Below are positions 43,143 to 51,423 of a stretch of DNA of 64,000 nucleotides, piece after piece. Origin of the DNA: Streptomyces lavendulae subsp. lavendulae (GTDB taxonomy: Bacteria; Actinomycetota; Actinomycetes; Streptomycetales; Streptomycetaceae); contig NZ_CP024985.1 of the NCBI RefSeq assembly GCF_002803845.1, positions 868,001 to 932,000 on the forward strand, in the 5' to 3' direction. The notes under the pieces are model-generated. The model worked only from the letters and a program-made list of their open reading frames with translations, had not been told where the DNA came from and ran no database searches. Position 1 is the first letter of the stretch. Each line of letters starts with the position of its first letter. The position numbers were made by a program, and so were the translations under genes.

Positions 43143-43240
43143 CGGTGTCGGTCCTCCCCCACGGACCGCCGTCCCGGCTGCCCTCGTCCGTCCATTCTCG
43201 CACCGGCCCGCGCCCCGGTCGCCGTCCCCGGGGACCGCTG

Positions 43241-43266
43241 CGGACCAGGACCACAGTCCTGGTCCG
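43241..43266. promoter_or_regulatory. Palindrome CGGACCAGGAC / GTCCTGGTCCG
   Basis: 11-bp perfect arms around CACA, 99 bp upstream of the histidine kinase start and 132 bp upstream of the MMPL start. A further half copy ACCAGGAC occurs near 43310. A candidate binding site of the adjacent NarL-type regulator, or a transcription-blocking hairpin. Confidence 0.65.
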
Positions 43267-43398
43267 GGCCCGTCCCCGGACCCTGGTACCGGCCGGGAAC
43301 TCCTCCTTGACCAGGACGTTTTCCCGCCCGGCCGGTGATGGTCTGGATACGTGCCGGGCACCCCGGCGCAGTCGCAACGGACCGACCGGAGGAGAACA

Positions 43399-45600
43399 GT
43401 GATCCGCGCCCTGACGGGATGCTCGACGAGGAACGCATGGAAGGTGATCGCCCTCTGGGCGGTCCTGGGCATCGGGCTGACCATCCTGGGCCAGGTGTTC
43501 GTCTTCCGCGCCACCCAGCCCGGCAACGACGGCTTCCTGCCCGCCACCTACGATTCGGCGGCCGCGCTGCGGATCTCCGAGGACCACTTCGGCGCACGGC
43601 CCGACAGCGATCCGGTCACCGTGCTGGTGGCCCGTACGGACGGCGGCGCGCTCGGCGCCGCCGACGAACGCAGGATCGGGGAGGTGTCGGCGCGCCTGGC
43701 GGCACGGAAGATCGTCATGCCGAGGACCAAGGACGACCCGCCCTTCACCCAGGACCACTCCCAGATCCCCCGGATCGGCGCCGGGATGACGGCCCCGGAC
43801 CGTTCCTTCCGGCTGCTGTCCGTGGAGCTCAAGGGCAATCCGCAGGACCCCGGGGTGCAGTCCACCTACCGGGAGTTCCGGGAGCAGACCCGGACGGCGT
43901 TCCGCGAGGCGGGGCTGCGCACGGGGTTCACGGGCGGGCTGGCCGCGACGGTGGACACCGCCGACGCGGAGAAGACCCGGTCGACGGTGGTCGGCGCGGT
44001 GGTCATGGGCCTGATCGTGCTGCTCCACGTACTCGTCTTCCGCAGTGTGCTCGCGGCGCTGCTGCCGCTGCTCGCGATGGCAGTGATCGGGGGCGCGGCG
44101 GCCGGGTCGGTGATCCTGGCGTCGATGGCGACCGGCATCCGGCTGGCCCCCTCCACCCCCTCGCTGATCAACGTGGTGCTGATGGGCATCGGCATCGACT
44201 ACTTCCTCTTCCTGCTGTTCCGTTTCCGCGAACGGCTGCGGCTGCACCCCGGGGAGACGGGCCGCAAGGCCGCCGCGGAGGTCGCGGGCCGGGTGGGGAC
44301 GGCCGTCACCTCGGCCGCGCTGACGATCGTCGCCGCGTTCGCCACGCTCGGGATCGCCTCCTTCGGCCAGTTCCGGGTGCTGGGCCCGGCGATCGCGGTG
44401 TCCGTGCTGGTGATGCTGCTGGGCAGCCTGACGCTGATGCCGGCACTGCTGGCCGTGAGCGGCCGCAAGATGTTCTGGCCCTCGCGCGCCCTGCGGCGGG
44501 AGCCGCGCGCGGGCCTGGCGGGGCGGCTCGGCGAGCTGACGGCCCGGCGTCCGGTGGCGCTGGTCCTCGCCTCGGTGGTGCTGCTCGGCGCGCTGACGGC
44601 GGGTCTGGCCGGCATCCGCGTGGACTACGGGCAGTCCGGCGGGGACGGGGAGCGGACCGGCGCCGTGCTGACGGCCGAGGAGATCTCCCGCTCGCTGCCC
44701 GCCGGGGTCTCGGACCCGACGAGCGTGCTCGTCGCCGCCCGGGACGGCGCGCCGCTCGGCGCGGAGCGGGTGGCCGGACTGGCCGGGGCGCTCGCCCGGG
44801 TGCCCGGAGTGGGCCGGGTGGCTCCGACCGTGCTCAGCGAGGACGGGAAGGCGGCCCGCATCGACCTGCTGCTGACGGTGGAGTCCGCCGGGCAGGAGGC
44901 CCGCGACCTCGTCTCCGGGCCGGTCCGCACGACGGTCCGCGCGAACATGCCCGCCGGGACCGAGGCCCATGTCGGCGGAACGGCGTCGGTGTTCGCCGAC
45001 ATCGCGGTGGCCGTCGACAAGGACCTGAAGGTCATCTTCCCGGTGGCCGCGGTGCTGATCGCCGTCATCCTGCTGGTCCTGCTGCGCAGCGTGCTCGCGC
45101 CGCTGGCGCTGATGCTCGCGGTCGGACTCGGCTTCGCCGCCACCCTGGGGGCCTCGACGCTGGTCTTCCAGCACGGGCTGGGTCGGCCCGGCGTGGACTT
45201 CACGCTCCCGCTGGTGCTGTTCCTGTTCGTGGTGGCGCTGGGCACCGACTACAACATCCTGATCAGCGACCGGATCCGGGAGGAGATGGAGCGGCCGGGA
45301 CCGGCCCGGGCGGCGGTGGCCCGTGCCGTACGGCAGACCGCGCCGGCGATCGCCACCGCCGGGCTGGTGCTCGCCGCGTCCTTCGGGAGCCTGGCCGTCA
45401 GCCCGCATCCCGGTACGCAGCAGACCGGTTTCGCGACGGCGGTCGGGATCCTGCTCTCCGCCTTCGTCCTGTCGATCGTGCTGGTGCCCGCGCTGGCCGC
45501 GCTGCTGGGCCGGTCGCTGTGGTGGCCGCTGCGACCGCGGCCCGGCGCTGGTGAGCACCGGGCGGCCCGGCCGGAGGCCGAGCGGGTGCCGGTGGGCTGA
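43399..45600 (+). CDS. MMPL/RND-family exporter
   Basis: 733 residues with two repeats of helix-periplasmic domain-five helices. The N-terminal half carries VVLMGIGIDYFLFLLFRFRERL and the C-terminal half LFLFVVALGTDYNILISDRIREEM, the two GxxxDY proton-relay helices of MmpL proteins. Such pumps export lipids or hydrophobic metabolites. GTG 43399 sits behind CGGAGGAG. Regulation by the divergent two-component system is inferred. Confidence 0.93.
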   Translation: MIRALTGCSTRNAWKVIALWAVLGIGLTILGQVFVFRATQPGNDGFLPATYDSAAALRISEDHFGARPDSDPVTVLVARTDGGALGAADERRIGEVSARLAARKIVMPRTKDDPPFTQDHSQIPRIGAGMTAPDRSFRLLSVELKGNPQDPGVQSTYREFREQTRTAFREAGLRTGFTGGLAATVDTADAEKTRSTVVGAVVMGLIVLLHVLVFRSVLAALLPLLAMAVIGGAAAGSVILASMATGIRLAPSTPSLINVVLMGIGIDYFLFLLFRFRERLRLHPGETGRKAAAEVAGRVGTAVTSAALTIVAAFATLGIASFGQFRVLGPAIAVSVLVMLLGSLTLMPALLAVSGRKMFWPSRALRREPRAGLAGRLGELTARRPVALVLASVVLLGALTAGLAGIRVDYGQSGGDGERTGAVLTAEEISRSLPAGVSDPTSVLVAARDGAPLGAERVAGLAGALARVPGVGRVAPTVLSEDGKAARIDLLLTVESAGQEARDLVSGPVRTTVRANMPAGTEAHVGGTASVFADIAVAVDKDLKVIFPVAAVLIAVILLVLLRSVLAPLALMLAVGLGFAATLGASTLVFQHGLGRPGVDFTLPLVLFLFVVALGTDYNILISDRIREEMERPGPARAAVARAVRQTAPAIATAGLVLAASFGSLAVSPHPGTQQTGFATAVGILLSAFVLSIVLVPALAALLGRSLWWPLRPRPGAGEHRAARPEAERVPVG

Positions 45601-45617
45601 ACCGGCCGTACCGGGAA

Positions 45618-45660
45618 CGCCGCGGCGCGCGGGACCACGACGGTCCCGCGCGCCGCGGCG
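45618..45660. terminator. Strong convergent terminator
   Basis: 19-bp perfect stem (left arm CGCCGCGGCGCGCGGGACC) with a 5-base loop, between the MMPL gene (ends 45600) and the betaine transporter gene (ends 45689). Confidence 0.9.
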
Positions 45661-45688
45661 TACGGACGGTCCGGGCGGCGGGGCCCGG

Positions 45689-47479
45689 TCAGGTGAGCCG
45701 GTCCACCTCGGGGTGGTCCTTCAGCCAGGCGCGCACGGCCTGCTGCTCCTGCCCCTTGCCGGTCTCCTGGATCTTCCCCTCCAGGCCGGTGAGCTGGGCC
45801 TCGGTGAGCTTGAAGGAGCGCAGCCACTCGGCCACCTTCGGCTCGTCGTCGGAGAAGCCCTTGCGCGCCAGGGTGTGGATGCCGTCACCCTTGCCCCAGG
45901 CGCCCTTGGGGTCCTCCAGCTTGGTGAGCTCGTACGCGGAGTAGGCCCAGTGCGGGGACCAGAGGACGACCGCGACGGGCTCCTTCTTCTCGTAGGCCCG
46001 CTTCAGCTCGGCGAGCATGCCCGGCGTGGATCCGTCGACCACCTTGTACTCGCCGTCGAGGCCGTACTCCCCCAGCACCTTGTCCTTGAGGATGGACATC
46101 TCTCCGGCACTCGGCTCGATGCCGATGATCCGGCCCTTGAACTCGCCGGACCTGCCCTTGAGGTCGGCCAGCGAGCGGACGTCCTTCATGTACGAGGGGA
46201 CGGCCAGCTCCAGCGAGGTGGGTCCGTACCAGGAGCCGAGGTCCTCCAGCTTGTTCCCGTACTTCTTCCAGTACTGGGCGTGCGTGACGGGCAGCCAGGA
46301 GTCGGTCTGGAAATCGATCTGGCCTCCGGCGAGGCCGGTGTAGAGCGCGCCGGCCTCCAGCTGGCGGGCGTCGACCTTGAAGCCGCGGCGCTCCAGCAGC
46401 TCCTTCCAGAGGAAGGTCGAGGCGATGCCCTCGTCCCAGGGGATGTAGCCGAGCGAGACCTTGCGGCCCTTGCCGATGTCGGCGGCGCCGGCCGGGCCCT
46501 GCTCCTCGTGGGCGCCGAAGGTGCTCATGCCTCCGGCGACGAGGGCCAGGACGACGGCGCCGGTGACGGCGTACGCGGGCTGCGGCCGGTGGCTCCAGAG
46601 CCGGGCCGCCCCGCTCGCGGCGGCCCGGGTCTTCTCCAGGGCGCGGCGGCCGAGCGGGGAGACCTGGCGGCCCAGCGCCCCGGTCATCCGGTCCAGGTAC
46701 ATGGCGAGGATGACGATGGAGACGCCCGCCTCGAAGCCGAGGCCGATGTCGACGTTGCCGATGGCGCGGTAGACGGCGCCGCCGAGTCCGCCGCCACCGA
46801 CCATGCCGGCGATGACGACCATGGACAGGCCCAGCATGATGACCTGGTTGACGCCCGCCATGATCGTGGGCAGGGCCAGCGGGAGCTGGACGCGCACGAG
46901 CGTGTCGCGCGGGGTGGTGCCGAAGGCCTCCGCGGCCTCGACCAGTTCCGCGTCGACCTGGCGGATGCCGAGCTCGGTCATCCGTACGCCCGGCGGCAGC
47001 GAGAAGATGATCGTGGCGATGATGCCGGGGACCACGCCCACGCCGAAGAAGATGATGCCGGGGATCAGGTAGACCATGGCGGGCATGGTCTGCATGAAGT
47101 CCAGGACGGGCCGCAGGGTGGCGCTGACCCGGTCCGAACGGGACGCCCAGACGCCGAGCGGCAGGGCGAACACGAGCGTGACGAGGGTCGCCACGAGGAC
47201 CAGCGACAGCGTGGACATGGCTTCGTCCCACAGCGCCACCGAGTCCACGAGCGCGAATCCGGCGAAGGCCAGCAGGCCGGCGAGCAGCCCGCGCAGCCAC
47301 CAGGCGGCGACCGCGAGGATGCCCGCGAAGAGCAGCGGGGCAGGTGCGGAGAGCACCGCGTCGATGCCGTCGTAGAGGCCGGTCACGACGGTGCTGATGG
47401 CGTCGAAGAGCCAGGACAGGTGGCGCTGGAGGAAGTCGACGGTGCTGTCGGCCCAGGCGCCGAGGTGCAGGCGGGGCAT
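45689..47479 (-). CDS. Glycine betaine/proline ABC transporter, fused permease and binding protein
   Basis: 596 residues. Residues about 40-300 are an OpuAB/ProW-type permease with about six helices and the EAA loop EAAEAFGTTPRDTLVRVQLPLALPTI. A membrane segment near 305-325 leads to an OpuAC-like substrate-binding domain at about 335-590, facing outside (VSLGYIPWDEGIASTFLWKELLERRGF; ALYTGLAGGQIDFQTDSWLP; VVLWSPHWAYSAYEL contributes aromatic cage residues). It imports osmoprotectants. It overlaps the ATPase gene by one base (TGATG). Confidence 0.93.
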   Translation of the reverse strand: MPRLHLGAWADSTVDFLQRHLSWLFDAISTVVTGLYDGIDAVLSAPAPLLFAGILAVAAWWLRGLLAGLLAFAGFALVDSVALWDEAMSTLSLVLVATLVTLVFALPLGVWASRSDRVSATLRPVLDFMQTMPAMVYLIPGIIFFGVGVVPGIIATIIFSLPPGVRMTELGIRQVDAELVEAAEAFGTTPRDTLVRVQLPLALPTIMAGVNQVIMLGLSMVVIAGMVGGGGLGGAVYRAIGNVDIGLGFEAGVSIVILAMYLDRMTGALGRQVSPLGRRALEKTRAAASGAARLWSHRPQPAYAVTGAVVLALVAGGMSTFGAHEEQGPAGAADIGKGRKVSLGYIPWDEGIASTFLWKELLERRGFKVDARQLEAGALYTGLAGGQIDFQTDSWLPVTHAQYWKKYGNKLEDLGSWYGPTSLELAVPSYMKDVRSLADLKGRSGEFKGRIIGIEPSAGEMSILKDKVLGEYGLDGEYKVVDGSTPGMLAELKRAYEKKEPVAVVLWSPHWAYSAYELTKLEDPKGAWGKGDGIHTLARKGFSDDEPKVAEWLRSFKLTEAQLTGLEGKIQETGKGQEQQAVRAWLKDHPEVDRLT

Positions 47480-48558
47480 CAGGCGGCCACCTCCGCGCAG
47501 GCGCAGGCCATCGGGGGCCGCTGCTCGTCACCGATGAAGGCGACGAGCCGGTCCTGCGGGACGGAGCCGACGACGGCCCCCTCCGCGTCGGTGACGTTCA
47601 CCGCGTGCGGGACCCGGGCGCTGACGGCGCACAGGTCGGCGAGCGGGGTGTCGGCGCTGACGGTGGGGCAGGTGCAGCCGTCCGCGCCGTCGGGGACGTC
47701 CTCGGGGGCGTCGTCCATGACGGCGTCGGCGGTGAGCACGCGCGAGCGGTCGACGTCCTGCACGAAGGAGGCGACGTAGTCGTCGGCGGGACGGGTGAGG
47801 ATGTCCTCGGCCGTGCCCTGCTGGACGATGCGTCCGTCGCGCATGACGGCGATGGAGTCGCCGAGTCTCATGGCCTCGTTGAGGTCGTGGGTGATGAAGA
47901 CGATGGTCTTCTTCAGCGTCCGCTGGAGTTCGAGGAGCTGGTCCTGCATGTCGCGGCGGATCAGCGGGTCGAGGGCGCTGAAGGACTCGTCCATCAGGAG
48001 CAGGTCGGCGTCGGTGGCCAGGGCGCGGGCGAGGCCGACGCGCTGCTGCATGCCGCCGGACAGCTCGTCGGGCCAGGACTTCTCCCAGCCGCCGAGCCCG
48101 CACAGCGTCAGCGCCTCGGCGGCGCGCCGTTCGCGCTCGGCCCGGGGGACGCCCTGGACCTCCAGACCGTAGGCGGCGTTCGCCAGCACGTCGCGGTGGG
48201 GGAAGAGCGCGAAGTGCTGGAACACCATGGAGATCCTGGTGGAGCGTACGTGGCGCATCTCACGCGCCCCGAGCGCGGTGAGGTCCTCGCCGTCGAAGAG
48301 GATGCGGCCCGCCGTGGGCTCCAGCAGACCGTTGAGCATCCGCAGGAGGGTGGACTTGCCGGAGCCCGAGAGCCCCATGACGACGAAGATCTCGCCGGGC
48401 TCGACGCGGAAGGAGGCGTCGATGACGGCCGCCGTCGTGCCGTCGGCGCGCAGCTCGTCGCGGTCGGCGCCGCGTTCGAGGGCCCGGACGGCGGCCGCCC
48501 TGTCGCCGGGTCGCCTTGCGAACACCTTGTAGACGTGTTCGGCCTGGAGCGTGGACAC
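47479..48558 (-). CDS. Glycine betaine ABC transporter ATP-binding protein with CBS-like tail
   Basis: 359 residues. Walker A GLSGSGKST, Q-loop VFQHFALFPH, signature LSGGMQQRVG, Walker B LLLMDESFSALD, H-loop ITHD. The C-terminal about 90 residues (after DVDRSRVL) resemble the CBS-type regulatory region of ProV/OpuAA, which senses ionic strength, and contain clustered Cys (GCTCPTV, MACACAEVAA). Start GTG 48558 has GAGG five bases before; GTG 48564 is the alternative. It leads the two-gene operon. Confidence 0.93.
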   Translation of the reverse strand: MSTLQAEHVYKVFARRPGDRAAAVRALERGADRDELRADGTTAAVIDASFRVEPGEIFVVMGLSGSGKSTLLRMLNGLLEPTAGRILFDGEDLTALGAREMRHVRSTRISMVFQHFALFPHRDVLANAAYGLEVQGVPRAERERRAAEALTLCGLGGWEKSWPDELSGGMQQRVGLARALATDADLLLMDESFSALDPLIRRDMQDQLLELQRTLKKTIVFITHDLNEAMRLGDSIAVMRDGRIVQQGTAEDILTRPADDYVASFVQDVDRSRVLTADAVMDDAPEDVPDGADGCTCPTVSADTPLADLCAVSARVPHAVNVTDAEGAVVGSVPQDRLVAFIGDEQRPPMACACAEVAA

Positions 48559-48759
48559 ATGCACCTCGTGGGTCGTACCGGGTCCGGAGCACCGCTGGCG
48601 GCGGTGGCCGGGGAGCGGGGCGGGATCGGCCCGCGCGGTCCGCGCCCGCGGCCCGATCGGCCGGAGGGCGTGGTTCCGCTCCAGTGGCCCGCTTGCCCCG
48701 GCCCGGTCCCGGCAAACGGCCGGGTGACGCGGCTCACGGTGTGCGCCCGCGATTCCGGG

Positions 48760-49719
48760 TCAGGCGGTGCGTGTGCAGGCGCGGTCGGGCTCGGGGCCGG
48801 GGTCGGCCAGCATCGAGGCCCGCAGGTGGGCGAGCAGCCGGGTGAGCAGGCGGGAGACCTGCATCTGCGAGATCCCGAGCTCGGCGCCGATCTGGGCCTG
48901 GGTCAGCTCCTCGCCGAAGCGCATCCGCAGCATGGCGCGTTCCCGGTCGCTGAGGCGTTCCAGCAGCGGGGCCAGGGTCTGGATGTCCTCGACGAGCTCC
49001 ATGGCCGGCTCCTCCTCGCCCATGACGTCGGCGAGGGTGTGGCCTTCGGCGGGGCCGTCGCCGTGCTCGCCCTGCGGGGCGTCGAGGGAGCCGCTGGTGT
49101 GGCCGTTCGCGGCGACCAGCCCCTCGATGACCTGCTCGTCGGTGAGGTCGAGGTGTGCGGCGAGGTCGGCGACGGTCGGCGAGCGGTCGAGCTTGACGGT
49201 CAGCTCCTCCTTCGCCTTGGCGATGTCGATGCGCAGCTCCTGGAGCCGGCGCGGGACGCGGACCGCCCAGGTGGTGTCGCGGAAGTGGCGCTTGATCTCG
49301 CCTGTGATGTACGGCATGGCGAGGGTGGAGAACTCGTTCTCGCGGTCCGGGTCGAAGCGGTCGATGGCCTTGATGAGGCCGATGGTGCCGACCTGGACGA
49401 TGTCCTCGATGTCGCCGTTCTCACCCCGGCCGCGGAAGCGGCGCACGGCGTACTGGACGAGTGAGGCGTTCATCTCGATGAGGGTGTTGCGGACGTACTG
49501 GTACTCCGGGGTGCCTTCTTCGAGGGCGCGCAGGCGCCGGAAGAAGACCTTGGAGAGCTCGCGGGCGTCGGCCGGGGCCATCTCGCGGGGTTCGTCGATC
49601 CGGGGCAGGCCCGCGGTGCGGGCGGCCTCGGCGGTGCGGCGGGGGCACGGGAGCACGGCGGCTTCGGCGGTGGGGGTGCCGGGGGTGGCGGTGGAACTGG
49701 TGCTGGCGGAAACCGGCAT
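48760..49719 (-). CDS. SigB/SigF/SigG-family RNA polymerase sigma factor
   Basis: 319 residues with regions 2, 3 and 4 of the sigma-B-like group: RNTLIEMNASLVQYAVRRFRGRGENGDIEDIVQVGTIGLIKAIDRFDPDRENEFSTLAMPYITGEIKRHFRDTT (region 2, about 78-150), and region 4 LSDRERAMLRMRFGEELTQAQIGAELGISQMQVSRLLTRLL. The first about 45 residues are low-complexity. No anti-sigma gene is adjacent, so control is probably by an unlinked partner. Its neighbour is the osmoprotectant transporter, consistent with stress control. AAGGAGCG before ATG 49719. Confidence 0.94.
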   Translation of the reverse strand: MPVSASTSSTATPGTPTAEAAVLPCPRRTAEAARTAGLPRIDEPREMAPADARELSKVFFRRLRALEEGTPEYQYVRNTLIEMNASLVQYAVRRFRGRGENGDIEDIVQVGTIGLIKAIDRFDPDRENEFSTLAMPYITGEIKRHFRDTTWAVRVPRRLQELRIDIAKAKEELTVKLDRSPTVADLAAHLDLTDEQVIEGLVAANGHTSGSLDAPQGEHGDGPAEGHTLADVMGEEEPAMELVEDIQTLAPLLERLSDRERAMLRMRFGEELTQAQIGAELGISQMQVSRLLTRLLAHLRASMLADPGPEPDRACTRTA

Positions 49720-49835
49720 GGGTTCGCTCCTTGGGCTGGTCGGCTTGCGGCGCGGGACCTTGACTGCCGTAGATGCTGGCCTTCTTCTTCTCGTACGTCA
49801 AGAATTACCGGAAACTCGTTTCGCGTCTTGCGTGA

Positions 49836-49874
49836 CATGAATCATGTGTCGCATGATGACCACATGGGGAGCAT
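49836..49874 (+). promoter_or_regulatory. Five closely spaced CATG sites before winged-helix gene
   Basis: CATG occurs at 49836, 49843, 49852, 49863 and 49871, spaced 7-11 bases, in the leader of the gene starting at 49864. The first spacers form the dyad ATCATG/CATGAT (49841-49857). They may be autoregulatory half-sites; the last two overlap the start codons. Confidence 0.4.
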
Positions 49875-50487
49875 GACGCGTCGGCAGAACTGGACATTCC
49901 TGACAAATCACGCCCGCGTCCTGGTGACCATCGCCCGGGATCCGGCCGTGCGTTTGCGGGATGTGGCCGCGACGTGTGCGCTCACCGAGCGCACCGTGCA
50001 GACGATCGTGGCGGACCTGGAATCCGACGGGTACCTCCAGCGGGTGCGTGACGGACGTCGCAACCGGTACGAGATCTCGGCGGGTGCCGTGTTCAGGCAC
50101 CCCGCCGAGGCCGGAGTCCAGGTGGCCGGCCTCCTGGCCCTCCTCACGGACGCCCCGGCCGCCCCCGATCCCCTCACCCCGGACCCGGACCCGGACCCGG
50201 ACACCGAGCCCGACCCGATCGGCCCGGTCCCTCCTGTTCCCGTGACCGCGACGGACTTCCCGGCTTCCCCGGATACCACGGACTTCCCGGCCTACCCGGT
50301 CCCAGCGCTCGGCGCGGCCGGCACGCTTCCGCCGGTCGGCTCGGACTTCCCGGTCGGCCGGGCCGCCCCCGTTTCCCCGGGAGGCTCGGCCTCCCCGGTC
50401 GCGGCCGGGCCGGTCGGCTCGGCCGCGACCGGGGAGGTCCTCGCGGACGGGCCCGGCCGCGGACCCGTTCCGGCAAGGCCTAGCTGA
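49864..50487 (+). CDS. Winged-helix DNA-binding protein with low-complexity tail
   Basis: 207 residues. Residues about 5-80 are a MarR/ArsR-like winged helix (NWTFLTNHARVLVTIARDPAVRLRDVAATCALTERTVQTIVADLESDGYLQRVRDGRRNRYEI), a family common in Streptomyces and sometimes linked to sigma-factor genes. The remaining about 115 residues are Pro-Asp-Ala-Gly rich, beginning with DPLTPDPDPDPDTEPDP, and probably disordered. ATG 49864 is chosen; ATG at 49873 or 49837 are in frame. It is divergent from the sigma-factor gene by 144 bp. Confidence 0.85.
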   Translation: MGSMTRRQNWTFLTNHARVLVTIARDPAVRLRDVAATCALTERTVQTIVADLESDGYLQRVRDGRRNRYEISAGAVFRHPAEAGVQVAGLLALLTDAPAAPDPLTPDPDPDPDTEPDPIGPVPPVPVTATDFPASPDTTDFPAYPVPALGAAGTLPPVGSDFPVGRAAPVSPGGSASPVAAGPVGSAATGEVLADGPGRGPVPARPS

Positions 50488-51289
50488 CGCGGAATCCGAT
50501 GGCCTCCGGGTGGCGGTGGAACGTGAGCCGGTCCCAGGTCGGGAAGGCCAGGTCGGTGACGGCGACCAGCCGGCCGGAGGCGTCGTGCAGCAGGCGGCGT
50601 ACGGACAGGCCGCAGGCGGCGGCCGGCGCCTCGGGCCGGCTGGTGCGGGTCATCGTGATGGTCTCGGCGGTCCGGCCCCGGGCGGCGGCCCGCTCCAGCC
50701 ACCGGTGCAACGGCCTCAGGTCCTCGTCCCGGGCGACGGCCGACCGGTCCAGGTAGGGCGCCAGTTCCGGGGTCCGGGCGGCGGTGCGCGGGCAGATGTA
50801 CGTCACGGCGTGCTGGAGCGCCTCGCCGCGCGGGCCGTGGACGCGCCGGTGGTGGACCAGGGTGCGCGCCCCGCCGCTCATGCCGAGGAGCGCGGCGAGC
50901 GAGGGCGGCACGGTGACCAGGGTGAGCCGGGTCACGGTCCCCCCGGCCCGCGCGCCCGCCGCTGCCGCGTGCGGGGCCGGACCGTCCGGGGTCCCGGCCG
51001 GGTGCCGGTGGACTCCCGGGGCGGCCGGTGCGAACGGTGCGGCGGCCTGGATCCCGACCGCCCGCGTGCCCCGGCGGCCGGTGACGATCAGCCCGTCGGC
51101 GCGCAGCTCCCGGAGCGCGGCGCGGACGGTCTGCCGGTTGACCCCGTACCGGGCGGCGAGGTCGCGCTCGGACGGCAGCCGGCCGCCGGAACCGTGGGCG
51201 CAGCGGTCGAGTTCGGCCCGCAGCTCTGCGGCGATCCGCTGGTACTTGGGCATGGCGGCCGGGCCGCCGCCCCGCGAAGGGGAGGGCAT
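50480..51289 (-). CDS. GntR/HutC-family transcriptional regulator
   Basis: 269 residues. GntR winged helix at about 14-80 (YQRIAAELRAELDRCAHGSGGRLPSERDLAARYGVNRQTVRAALRELRADGLI). The rest is a UTRA-like effector domain (HHRRVHGPRGEALQHAVTYI to VAVTDLAFPTWDRLTFHRHPEAIGF). The HutC group senses sugars, histidine metabolites or other small acids. ATG 51289 with CAGAGGAGAAG upstream. A GT-N-TA-N-AC dyad 59 bp upstream fits the HutC binding consensus, implying autoregulation. The tail overlaps the winged-helix gene end by 8 bp. Confidence 0.92.
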   Translation of the reverse strand: MPSPSRGGGPAAMPKYQRIAAELRAELDRCAHGSGGRLPSERDLAARYGVNRQTVRAALRELRADGLIVTGRRGTRAVGIQAAAPFAPAAPGVHRHPAGTPDGPAPHAAAAGARAGGTVTRLTLVTVPPSLAALLGMSGGARTLVHHRRVHGPRGEALQHAVTYICPRTAARTPELAPYLDRSAVARDEDLRPLHRWLERAAARGRTAETITMTRTSRPEAPAAACGLSVRRLLHDASGRLVAVTDLAFPTWDRLTFHRHPEAIGFRVS

Positions 51290-51345
51290 GGCTTCTCCTC
51301 TGACGGGTGGTCAAGGACTGCGCGGTCTGCCCGCCCAACCTAGCA

Positions 51346-51357
51346 TTGGTCTATACC
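51346..51357. promoter_or_regulatory. HutC-type operator TTGGTCTATACC
   Basis: The core GGTCTATACC is a near palindrome and carries the GT-N-TA-N-AC consensus described for HutC-subfamily GntR proteins. It sits 57-68 bp upstream of the GntR-family gene's start. It is also 12 of 16 positions close to the DasR element. Confidence 0.65.
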
Positions 51358-51423
51358 TTTCGGTACGGGGTCGCCCCGGCCCGGACCACCTTGGCCAAAT
51401 CCCACTCCCGGACGCCGCGCCCC

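Noticed and set aside
42085..45558. 1157-codon minus-strand open frame
   Set aside because: Opposite the MMPL gene and overlapping the kinase in another frame; no domain recognisable.
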